NCBI GenBank assembly: GCA_026770025.1
Contig: JAMXDE010000039.1
Location: 558,001 to 622,000 of the forward strand
Direction: 5' to 3'
Origin: Craspedostauros australis
Taxonomy: Eukaryota > Bacillariophyta > Bacillariophyceae > Mastogloiales > Achnanthaceae
Length of the DNA: 64,000 nt
Shown here: in pieces, positions 52,126 through 61,646 of the stretch
How the letters are laid out: every line of letters starts with the position of its first letter
Numbering within the stretch: position 1 is the stretch's first letter
Program-made: the position numbers and the translations under genes
Notes under the pieces: model-generated
What the model saw: the letters and a program-made list of their open reading frames with translations, nothing else
The model's database searches: none
Told to the model about the DNA's origin: nothing

Positions 52126-52766
52126 GGTGCTTCGTTCTTGTGCAGGGAGTGGGATGCTTGGTGCGGGTTTGCGATTATGAGGGGAGATTTTGGGAGGACA
52201 GAGACAGTGATCCCTTGGCGACCACAAGCGGTGGCGTTGGTGCGCATCCCCGCAAGGGTCGGGTCGACACGCGGCGATCCACACGATGCCATCAGGCGGC
52301 AAGTATCTTTCGGGCTTGTTGTTCGCGATGAACGAAAAAGAACACAACTCCGCTTGTGAAGGATTTGTTGACATCAAGAGGTTTCGCCGCAAGCGCTGTG
52401 TTCGACCCAAGGCGAACAACATGGAACATGTTGATTCTGGCACCTGCGAACAAGGCCCTTCGTAAATAGCCTATATTCGGGGCGCTTCGGACAGACGAAG
52501 TCGATGTCGCTGAATCGAATCTGCTGTTGAATCCACCCAGTCACGAGCCATCAATCAAGTCCACACAACACGATAGAGGCACCACCACATCCACCGCACC
52601 CATGCGCAGCACAAGAACACGAGCACGACACTCACCGAGAAGAAAGAAGCGGCAATACCCTGAATGCTCCGCCAACAGAAGAGATCAATCATCGTGCGTG
52701 CATTAGTACGATCCATGGCACGCAGACCAGTATCATATAATACCATACGACGGAGCATACCCAAGG
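52126..52766. promoter_or_regulatory. Divergent promoter region of GST and plastid TPR genes
   Basis: 641 bp between divergent ATGs. A TATA-like TATCATATAATACC lies about 25-40 bp before the TPR start. No other motif recognised; promoter function inferred from gene orientation. Confidence 0.45.
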
Positions 52767-53405
52767 ATGTTGAAGGTCGGACGCGTCTTCTGCGTGCTGA
52801 ATATTGCCACTTTGGTGTTCCTGCAACCGATCCTGGCCGCTGCGTTCATGCCACATCCGCGTGGTCTCGGATGCAGTGTCACATGCCAGAGATGGACGAA
52901 GGATCCTCGCGGATCACCGCCCACACCAACGGAGCTGTGGGCCGAGATTCCCAACGGTGCCGTTCGAGATAGAGAAGAACCATTGAGCGCGATGTTTGAA
53001 CGCGCGGTCGTGTTGCAGCGGGCAGGCTCGTATGAGGATGCCTTGAAGGAGTACGACGTCATCCTCAAGGCCGCCAAGCAATGCAACATCGAGCCGAAGC
53101 GGTACGCAGAGGTGCATGTCAACATGGGCGCACTGTACATGCGTCTGGGAGAACCAGAAGAAGCGCGGCATCATTTCCGCGCGGCGCTGTCGCGTCGAAA
53201 GATCGGCAAGGTCTACATCAACCTTGCGGTGCTTTCGTTGCAGGAACTGAAGACCGTTCAGAATAAGGAGCTGGGGAGACCGATCCTGGAAAAGGCTCGG
53301 AAGTACTGCCAGGATGCGTTGAAGCTGGATGAAGAAGACGGAGAGACCAAGGTCACAGCAACTCGTCTACTATCCGATGTGGATCGCATGATGCAGCAGA
53401 TGTGA
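52767..53405 (+). CDS. Plastid-targeted TPR protein
   Basis: A 212-residue single-exon protein. Residues 1-26 form a signal peptide (VGRVFCVLNIATLVF core) ending AAA, followed by Phe27 and a Pro/Arg-rich transit region: an ASAFAP-type bipartite plastid signal. From residue 73 on there are at least three TPR-like helix pairs: AMFERAVVLQRAGSYEDALKEYDVIL, YAEVHVNMGALYMRLGEPEEARHHFRAAL and VYINLAVLSLQEL..., ending with PILEKARKYCQDALKL. TPRs mediate protein contacts, so a plastid assembly or maintenance factor is plausible; the partner is unknown. Divergent from the GST gene. Confidence 0.82.
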   Translation: MLKVGRVFCVLNIATLVFLQPILAAAFMPHPRGLGCSVTCQRWTKDPRGSPPTPTELWAEIPNGAVRDREEPLSAMFERAVVLQRAGSYEDALKEYDVILKAAKQCNIEPKRYAEVHVNMGALYMRLGEPEEARHHFRAALSRRKIGKVYINLAVLSLQELKTVQNKELGRPILEKARKYCQDALKLDEEDGETKVTATRLLSDVDRMMQQM

Positions 53406-53905
53406 TGTATCATATTATACGTACGACTACCTACATAGAAACACCAATGCTTGAAGAAATGGAGTACTCGTAAAGGAGGCGATCCGGAATTCCTGGCGGG
53501 AAGAGAGCATGGGCAAGCCTCTCGATTTGCACCTATCGAGGGGGGATGGATCTGTGCAGAATCACGTCTCACCACCATCGCCGGGATGATCGTTATCCCT
53601 TTCGTGCTTGGCATAAAGACAGTGTACCCGAAGGCCCGTCAATGATGGATCAACGAAAGATCAGGTGCAGCGATAGCAACAGCATGGACAGCACAGAGCA
53701 CGTGCACGAGTACTTATGTAGTTCGTTTACGACATCTAATAGAGTGCTGCCTAACTGTTCGACATGGAAAAAACGCTGTGAGGTCCATTTGCTGACGTGC
53801 GCCTTTTCGGCGCAATTAATGAACATACCAAAACTGTAACGGGACAGATGAATGCTCGACACCTTGGGATGGTGGTGGAGCGTATCGTCGCCGTCGCCCG
53901 GGGGA
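53406..53905. other. Convergent intergenic region, nothing recognised
   Basis: 500 bp between the 3' ends of the TPR gene and the first nitrate transporter. No coding frame or repeat of note. Confidence 0.5.
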
Positions 53906-55695
53906 TTAAGTGACGCTGTTGAGACGTTTGGTTTCCGTGGACCTGGGGAGGTCGCTCAAGACCTTCCCCGTCTCTTTGTCCACCGTCATTTCCTTCTTCG
54001 AAAAGAAGCTCGAGTAACCCTCAATGTTGATGAACATCGACAGGATGGATGATACCAGCACACAGATGCCCATGATACGGAATGCGATGTTGTAGTTGAG
54101 CTCGCGGAAGCAAAGCCCAAACACGACGGCTCCCACATTTCCGCCTGCCCCGACAATCCCCGTGACAGAACCCATGTGTTGTGGGTTGACGTAGGGTACG
54201 ATACCGTAGGACGACCCCTCTGCCGCCTGCACGAATAATGAGAATAGGACCAACACAAACACGGCCCCCGCGAGTGTGTCGGTATTGGCGAAGATGAGGA
54301 CGGAGACGCCTTCCCCAAGCAGCAGAGCAAACTGAGCGACCAGGCGGCCCTGCATGCCCATCGATTCACCGAGGTTGTCGCTGAGAACGCCCCCAGCGCC
54401 TCGAGCAAACAAGTTCATCCAGCCAAAGATGGATGCGATCGCTGCGGCCGACTCAGTAGATTGTCCGAAGACGTCCTGTTGGTGCGTCAACCACAAATAT
54501 ACATATAAACAACAAGATGGAAAACGAAGAGAATGTTAGCGTGAGAGACGAAGGGGTGTGGGAAAGGTGTGGGAAAGGTGTCGAAAAGAGGCCAACCGGT
54601 ATCGCAATTTCAAGGGTGCGGAAAGGACAAAATCGAACAGCAAGCGATAGAAAACCAATGGGAACAGTACCAGCAACGAGACACCGGACACAAGACATAT
54701 TTCGCTGCCGCTGATGATGACTCGAATCATTGCGAACCAGCCAAAGGCCCTTCACGTTGCAAGACACATGAACATTGACGCCAGCCTCCACATCATCAAC
54801 GCCAACTCCAATGCCATCCATTCAGACGTCGTGAATGAATGCAATGAAGACGTACCCTGAAGTAAAGCGCAGCTGCGTTGTTCATCGTGAGTTCCACACC
54901 GAAGCAGCATGCGTATTGGATGAATAACAGCCACGTGTTGAAGTCGGCGCACGCTTCAACGAACGATTCCCAGCAGGACACAGGCGGCATGTTACCGTGC
55001 GCCTTGAGGTCGCTGTAGTTGCCCTTCGGCGCGTCGTCGCTAATGTTGTAAACGATGATGCCCGTGACGAAAGCGACAACGGCAGGAACGATGGAAACTG
55101 TCCGCCAGGCTATCTCGGAATCGTTGTTGAACAGCGTCTTGAAGACTGGGAACAGGAAGGATCCCATGATGATCTGCGTGACCGAGGCTCCCAGATTCCC
55201 CCAGCCACCAACTAGAGCGTTGGCAGTTCCCACAACCTCCTTGGTGAACATCCGGCTTGTCCAGTACTGACACATAACGAAGGTTCCACCGGCCAGACCG
55301 ATGAAACCGCGGATGATGATCAACCCCCGGGCGGACTGGACGAACCCGATCAACGCCGTCGGGATGGAGGCCCCGCACAGAACAAGCGCAAAGAGCACGC
55401 GTGCACCGTACTTGTCGCAGAGCGGTCCCAGTATGAAGCGCACGAGGATGGTCCCGCCTACTCCTGAGATGGATGATGTCCAGATATCCTGCTTGGTCAA
55501 CCCCAGATCTTCTTGGATCTCTGACAGCAGCGGCGATATGGCAAACCAGATGAAGAAGGCGATGAAGAAGGACCACCATGAGCAATGGAAGGCTCTCATG
55601 TGCGGACGCGCGAAACTGCACAGTTCGATCTCCTTGGCCTTGTCATCTTGTGTCGGATCGATGTCGATATCGTATTCTGAGAACTTCTTCCATGC
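53906..55695 (-). CDS. NRT2: NRT2/NNP nitrate transporter, copy 1 (first exon not resolved)
   Basis: Two exons are clear: 55695-54856 and 54475-53906, with a 380-nt intron (TTCAGG|GTACGT ... CACCAACAG, phase 0), giving 469 residues. The twelve-helix MFS fold is evident, with FARPHMRAFHCSWW before helix 1, the NNP motif GGTFVMCQYW in helix 5, VGGWGNLGASVTQ (nitrate signature), YACCFGVELTMNNAAALYF (second NNP signature) and EGSSYGIVPYV. The acceptor at 55696 (GCGAACAG|GCATGG) is at the same place as the first intron of copy 2, so a tiny first exon upstream is expected; I cannot fix it. An unspliced start at 55725 (MLCHCAYCEQ) is the alternative. Imports nitrate with protons or Na+ at the plasma membrane. 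About 70% identical to copy 2, which lacks the middle intron. Confidence 0.88.
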
Positions 55696-55725
55696 CTGTT
55701 CGCAGTATGCACAGTGGCACAACAT

Positions 55726-57397
55726 AGCACAGCGCAGCGCAGAGTAGTTGTGGTCAGCAGCAGCAGCAGCAGCAGCACCAGCGTCAACGCCAGCAGCAGC
55801 AGCAACATGGTGAGCGATTGATGAGTGCACATGTTGGGATCAAGTTTGTGCGATAGCATGACACAGTCGATTGAGTTGGCAGTCGTCACGAAGGACAAGT
55901 TTTGGAGGAAGAGGCGAGTGAGCGAATGGATATAATAGTGGAATGGTGCAATGTCGTTGGGGGAAACGCGGTCGAAGAGTTGACAAAACATTCATCAAAC
56001 ATCGAAAATGGACACCCTGGCCTGACAAAACCATTGCGGATGCCACCGAAACGAGCAGAGAGCACGCAGCGAGAAGTGCGATGGTGACCACGATGCTGTG
56101 GCCGCAAGGACGGCTCCTCGTGCCGTACAAGCAGCGGAAATGAGCGAGCAATAGAACCGCGAGCGTGTTTTCTGTTTGCACCATACGGCACACACACAGA
56201 CAGAGCGGACCTCTGAACGCACCAACTCGTCAACGTCAATGTCAACGCCATCGCCTGCGACGACATCCATCTTGTTGCGCGTTGCGATGTTGCAAATCTT
56301 GTGGATAAATGTGAATGTGAGTCTGCTGTAACGTGTGCGGATTCGTGCGCGTCTCCTGATGTACTCTGCGATTCTTTGAACTCTCCTTGGAGATGTTTGT
56401 GCAGATGACCCGCTGAGCGAAATGGGCTGCGCAGGGTCCAACCTTGTTCCTGTTCTGGCACCGTCGTGCGAGCAGCAGCCATGGTGCCCGTTTGTGCAAG
56501 GAAGCTCGCTCAGTTGGACAGAAGGAGCAGTTCTCGTCCACGATCAGCATGCCTCGCCCTTGTGTTGTCACCAGCGCGGCGCTAAGCAGAACTCCATTTT
56601 GTGTCTCAGTAGGCGAAAGTGCCCTCCACGTTCCGGGAAGTATGCTTGTGCGCTTTTAGCCTCGAGCGGCATTCTGATCTTTCGCTGTGAATCACCAACC
56701 GCAATTGTGAAGGCGACTTGTGCGGAGCTCACTCGGGGACAAGGAGAGCAATGCAAATGCATGGGGAAGGAACTCGTCAGGACGAGAGGCACGAATGTGA
56801 AAGCCAAACGTCGAGTCCGCGTAGACTATCCAGCATCCAGAAGCTTGGAGGATCCGTATCTGCATCCACATCGATCTCCACCTCCCATTTGTGCAACTAC
56901 CAACGATGGCATCACTACGACTATGATGGGCCCATCTTGTTGCATTTTGTGTCGTCGACTTCGGGAGGATTGAGTGGGATGACCAAAAGAGAACCTCTTG
57001 ATTCGGGACTGGGCAAAGATATGCAGGGCATAATGTACCGTGCTCTGTAATACTCTCCATAGTCTGCCAGAGACCACATTCGACAAGACAGCAGATTTGG
57101 TGAAAGCACTCTCGTAACATGAATGGTAGTATAGCTTGTATAATACATTAACAAGGCGCTTGCAAAGTTCGACTGCAGTGGTCTGGCGGACTCTGTGGAC
57201 ATATAATAGGAATTGTGTCCAACCGCGCGAATAAGTAGGTTGAGGCGGTGACGTGATCCACTGTGGCAGCTGATGTCTGCGAGCCGGGAGGTACGGCCAT
57301 TGTCGTTCGTTCATTCGTCCAATTGGCATGTCAAATCGAATTCCAAGTATAGTACTCTACTATAACAATAGAGAGATCTTGTGTGTCTCCTCTAAAG
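55726..57397. other. Interval upstream of nitrate transporter copy 1
   Basis: 1.67 kb. Holds CAG/CTG triplet runs at about 55758-55806 and a TATA-like GGATATAATAG at about 55927-55937 (minus-strand orientation TATTATATCC), probably the promoter and first intron of the transporter gene. The rest shows short overlapping frames without recognisable motifs. Confidence 0.5.
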
Positions 57398-59296
57398 TTA
57401 GGCGTCCTCCGAATTTCTAGCTTCCAATGTTTGTAGCGCTGATTCCATCTCCAGGATCGCAGCCTTTTGTTCCTCTGTCAGATCCGGGATGGTATCGAGG
57501 TCTGTTGCAAGCTTGTCGGTGCGTGATGAAACATCAACCTCGTCACCGTCGATGCCGCTCTTAGATGCTTGGTCTTTGCCTGGGACTTCGAGACCGAGAC
57601 TGAACAAGGCCACCAGCTGTTTTCGAGACAGCGAAGACAGGACTTCCTCGAACTTGGCCGGATCGACGCCAGCTGCCTCGAGGCTCTCGACGTCTTCATT
57701 ATCCATCTCCGATGCTTCTGGGTTTATCTCCAGCTCTTCGCTTTCGGCCTTGCGCAGCAGCTCTTCCTTCAGACTCGTGTACTTGCTGTTCAGATTGGTT
57801 TGCAATCGCTCCGTCTTCTTCTCCAGCTCCTCGATCACCCACTCAATATCACTCTCCATGTACCGCGTCTCCTTTGGCGCATTGATGATGTCCTTGTCCA
57901 GGTCTGGATCCAGTCCCTTCACCCACTCTTCGTCATCCGGATCCCAGTTGTCAAGCTTGGCGTAATCCAAGGATTCGCCGACGAAGTCTTCATCCTCCAT
58001 GTCAAGGTCGGCTTCGGCCGACTGCGCCTTCGCGGCCTCCATGAGCTGTTGCTCTCGCGCTTCGCGCTTCTTCTCCTTTTCGGTTCGAGTGTCTGGCTTT
58101 GGCAGCTTGCCCACGGCCGTTGGGAACACACGCCCTTGAGGCGAGTTCGCGCGCAGCGGATCTCGCAATTCCACCGGCGCTCCCAATCCAGGTCCAGCAT
58201 ACTCCTCGGCGCCGCCTGTGGTGGTCGCGCTAGATTGAGTCATCGCACGATCGAAGACGAAGAACTGCTTCGGATTCTTCATCAGCAGCGAAGATCCCTC
58301 GCGTTCTTGCGCCTCGACATCGGCAAGCACGCGCAGAGTTGGAACCGGATCTGGCTTGGGCACTTCGCTTTCGTCGGTTTCGGAAAGCTCTGCGAGATAC
58401 TGCTGCTGACGCTTCAACAGCGATTTTCTGCCCTGGCTGCGGACCATGGCTCGGAGCTTGGCCTTCTGCTCGAGCGCCTCCTGTTCCGTGAGTCGTTCGG
58501 ACGTCCAGAAGTCAGAGTCGATGTTCGCTTCATCGTATGCCTTGTCTTCCATCTCTTCCAACAGCGTCTCCGCTTGGGTCTTGTACGTTTTCTCGTTGCG
58601 CCAAGTGTGCGTCTCGTACTGCCAAAACTTGCTGTCCAGCGAAGGCTCGGGTACCCCGACATACCCGCCTGGCCTGGACCACAGCAGCTGCTCCGCCTCG
58701 TCGGTGAGCGCCGCATCAACCTCTTCCGCGGTCGTCATCCACAACGGTGCCTCCTGCTCTATCTCGTCGATCACCAGCTGCCTCGCCTTCATGAATAGCT
58801 CCTTGTTGGCCTCGCGCTTCTTCTGCTCGGCCTGCAGATGATACTGGAAAGCCATGTCCGTTTGCTTTCGCAGCTCCTCCTGACGCATGGCATTCTGCGC
58901 GCTGCGAATGTTCTTGGCTCTCTGACGCTCCAGCCTCTTTCTGGTCGACTGCGCCTTCTCCGCTTGGCGTGCGGCCTCATCCTCTTCCTTGTGGCGCTCG
59001 TATTCGGCCTTGTAGTCCTTTCGGAGCTGCTTCACGTTCTTTTTGTAGACGGCCCTTCTGCGGTTGTACTCCTGCGAGATGTCTTTCAGCTGCTTCTTGT
59101 CTGGTTTCGTGGCAACGGCCGCGCCTTCATCCTCGAGGCTGGGCGAGGTTCGGGAGTACCAACGCGTCTGTGTCAATAGGACTGATCGGTTTGTTGCGCC
59201 GGTTGCTGCAGATGCCGTGGTTGCTGTTGGACCAGCAAGCAGAGCTGTGGCTCTGATGGCAGGGGCACGGCTCACCAACGATGCCAAGCGGATCAT
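57398..59296 (-). CDS. Mitochondrial coiled-coil protein, possibly mitoribosomal
   Basis: A 632-residue single-exon protein starting at ATG 59296; the frame upstream uses GTG. Residues 1-50 are an Arg/Ser/Ala/Leu presequence without acidic residues (MIRLASLVSRAPAIRATALL, then TRWYSRT), typical of mitochondrial import. Residues 65-185 form a long charged coiled coil (EYNRRRAVYKKNVKQLRKD onward). The middle contains repeated Trp-bearing acidic segments (PLWMTTAEEVDAALTDEAEQ; FWQYETHTWRNEKTY; DSDFWTSERLTEQEALEQK), and the C-terminal third is acidic and helical (IEWVIEELEKKTERLQTNL). I recognise no named family. Coiled-coil, charged accessory proteins of this type are common in algal mitoribosomes, but that is inference. 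It sits between the two nitrate transporters on the same strand. Confidence 0.72.
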   Translation of the reverse strand: MIRLASLVSRAPAIRATALLAGPTATTASAATGATNRSVLLTQTRWYSRTSPSLEDEGAAVATKPDKKQLKDISQEYNRRRAVYKKNVKQLRKDYKAEYERHKEEDEAARQAEKAQSTRKRLERQRAKNIRSAQNAMRQEELRKQTDMAFQYHLQAEQKKREANKELFMKARQLVIDEIEQEAPLWMTTAEEVDAALTDEAEQLLWSRPGGYVGVPEPSLDSKFWQYETHTWRNEKTYKTQAETLLEEMEDKAYDEANIDSDFWTSERLTEQEALEQKAKLRAMVRSQGRKSLLKRQQQYLAELSETDESEVPKPDPVPTLRVLADVEAQEREGSSLLMKNPKQFFVFDRAMTQSSATTTGGAEEYAGPGLGAPVELRDPLRANSPQGRVFPTAVGKLPKPDTRTEKEKKREAREQQLMEAAKAQSAEADLDMEDEDFVGESLDYAKLDNWDPDDEEWVKGLDPDLDKDIINAPKETRYMESDIEWVIEELEKKTERLQTNLNSKYTSLKEELLRKAESEELEINPEASEMDNEDVESLEAAGVDPAKFEEVLSSLSRKQLVALFSLGLEVPGKDQASKSGIDGDEVDVSSRTDKLATDLDTIPDLTEEQKAAILEMESALQTLEARNSEDA

Positions 59297-59967
59297 GGCA
59301 AGCTTTGACACTCTCAGTGGCGGATGACTGCACAGTCAATATGAAGAATGAATGTGAACTCGAAGTCTCCTCGTTCTTACCGGCGCTGGCTTTATCCTAC
59401 ACTCTGGAGAGTATGATAAAGAATCAGCACCCTTGTTTCGTCACTCTGGTCAGGAACTGCTCATCTTGTGTCGCCACCATGGCCGAATACACGGCCTCCG
59501 CAGCAACAGCGACAATTGTCGCCAACATCGTTGGCAGCGAGACGGGAGACATCAGCCACACACATCAACACGGCAAGATCTGCGAGTCAGCAAATCGTGT
59601 GGATCGAGTGAGCGTGAAAAAGTCCATCGAGTCGAAAACGGATGAATGGCAGACTGCGTGGATCACACAGCGCCCAAACAAGACCAAACAACAAACGGAT
59701 CAAAAATTCCAGAATCGAAAACAAGGCGATCACCCCAACCACAACAACTTCGCACAACAAGATCCAACACCTAACCACCACCACCAAAACAAAAACATAT
59801 CACCGAATGGCGTGGGACACACAAGCACAGAGGATGCAGACGGCGAAGATTGCATCGCTGTTGTTGTTGAAAAACTGAACGACTAAATTTATTCGAAATC
59901 AAAATCAGAGCCCCATCCGCGCCCTGCGTTGGAGTGTCCAAAACGCAATACGTCAGAACGAAGTCAC
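59297..59967. other. Intergenic, nothing recognised
   Basis: 670 bp between the mitochondrial protein start and the 3' end of nitrate transporter copy 2. The plus-strand frame here is CA/AC-rich and lacks motifs. Confidence 0.5.
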
Positions 59968-61646
59968 TTAGGCCTCATCATCCTTGTCGTCCTTTGGCTC
60001 TGGGACGGCCAAGGTGCTCTTGGTCTGGACTGGAGCATCCTCTCCGCACAAAAGACCGGCGTGGCCCTTGATGTTGATGAGGACGGAGAAGAAGGCGGAT
60101 CCCAGAATGGTGCAGCCCATGATGACGAAGGCGCTCTTGTATCCAAGCTGACGGAATCCAAGTCCGAATCCAACAGCTCCAGAGTTGCCTCCGGCTCCGA
60201 CGATTCCAGAGATGGATCCTGTGGCCGGTGGGTCGACGTATGGGACGATACCGTATGTGGATCCCTCGGCGGCCTGGACGAACAGAGAGAAGAAGACCAT
60301 GACGGCGATGGCACCTCCGAGAGTTCCAGTGTTGGCGAAGACCAGCACAAGAGCTCCCTCGCAGAACAGGAGGATGGTCTGGACCCAGATGCGTCCGCGC
60401 ATTCCGATGCTGGCGTTGGCCTTGTCACTGAGGAAGCCTCCGACTCCGCGAGCGAACAGGTTCATCCACCCGAAGATGGAGGCGATGGCGGCGGCAGATT
60501 CGGTGGACTGGTCGAACTCATCCTTGAAGTAGAGAGCGGCGGCGTTGTTCATGGTCAGCTCGACTCCGAAGCAGCATGCGTACTGGACGAACAGCACCCA
60601 AGTGTTGAAGTTGGTGGCTCCGCTGCGGAAGGAGGCGGCGGCGCTCACCTCGGCCATGACTCCGTGTGCCTTCATCTCGCTGTAGTTACCCTTTGGAGCA
60701 TCATCGCTGATCAAGTAGATGGCGGCACCGGAAGCGAAGGCGACGATGGCTGGGACGACGGAGACCGTTCTCCAGGCCTGCTCGGAGTCTCCGTTGAAGA
60801 TCTCCTTGAAGAGAGGGAAGAGGGCGGATCCCATGACGAGTTGGGTGACACCTCCTCCGAGGTTACCCCACCCTCCGCAGAGGGCGTTGGCGGTTCCGAC
60901 GACTTCTCTGGTGAACATGCGGCTGGCCCAGTACTGGCACATGACGAAGGTACCTCCAGCGACTCCGATGAAGAGACGGAGGACGGCGAGTCCTGTGGCG
61001 GTCTGGACGAATCCTGTGCAGGCTGTTGGGACAGAGGCGAAGCAGAGGACGATGGCGAAGAGGATGCGGGCACCGAACTTGTCGCATCCTGGTCCGAGGA
61101 CGAAGCGCATGAAGATGGTTCCTCCGACACCGACGATGCTGGATGTCCACACTTCTTCCTTGCTCAGGCCGAGGTCGTCACGGATCTCACTGAGGAGTGG
61201 GGCGATGGCGAACCAGATGAAGAAGGCGATGAAGAAGCCCCACCACGAGCAGTGGAATGCTCGCATGTGTGGGCGGGCGAAGCTGCAGAGCTTGATCTCT
61301 GAGGCCTTGTCATCTTGGTCCGGATCGACGTTGATGGCGTAGGTGGAGTATTTCTTCCACTCGCCCTGTTGTTGGAGATGGAGATGGTGTGGGTGGATGG
61401 TGTGCATGCATGCATGGACGGATAGGAATGCAGAAGATGAGGTGAGGGAATGTCATCAGCGGATATTTGCAGGTGCAGTCGCAGTTGCAGTACGAGTAGA
61501 GAAATACAGTAGATGGTCGAGCATCAGGCGCCGCACACGTTGTCGCTTTGATCCAATCCAATCCAGTACTGGCTCATTCATTCATTCACTTTGTTGACCC
61601 CTTGCTTCATTAAACTTACGGCAGCTCCTGAGTCAACTTCGGTCAT
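59968..61646 (-). CDS. NRT2: NRT2/NNP nitrate transporter, copy 2
   Basis: Two exons on the minus strand: 61646-61620 (nine codons, MTEVDSGAA) and 61365-59968, with a 254-nt intron (GCTGCC|GTAAGT ... CAACAACAG, phase 0). The spliced protein is 474 residues and begins MTEVDSGAAGEWKKYSTY. Twelve MFS helices; NNP motifs as in copy 1 (GGTFVMCQYWASRMF; CGGWGNLGGGVTQ; CFGVELTMNNAAALYF; EGSTYGIVPYVDPP; GAGGNSGAVGFG). The long cytosolic tail of NRT2 proteins ends here as VPEPKDDKDDEA. Codons are strongly biased toward one set (GGA, TCC, GCC, CTC), more than in copy 1, suggesting high expression. Takes up nitrate across the plasma membrane; in algae such genes respond to nitrogen source. Confidence 0.92.

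Noticed and set aside
56422-56973. 183-codon frame starting MGCAGS (possible N-myristoylation signal)
   Set aside because: The start looks attractive, but the rest is Cys/Arg/Ser-rich without structure or family resemblance.
57569-58798. 409-codon plus-strand frame rich in Leu/Arg/His
   Set aside because: Antisense shadow of the mitochondrial coiled-coil gene.
59929-61302. 457-codon plus-strand frame rich in Gly/Glu/Asp/Ser
   Set aside because: Exactly antisense to nitrate transporter copy 2, which has clear family motifs; a codon-bias shadow.
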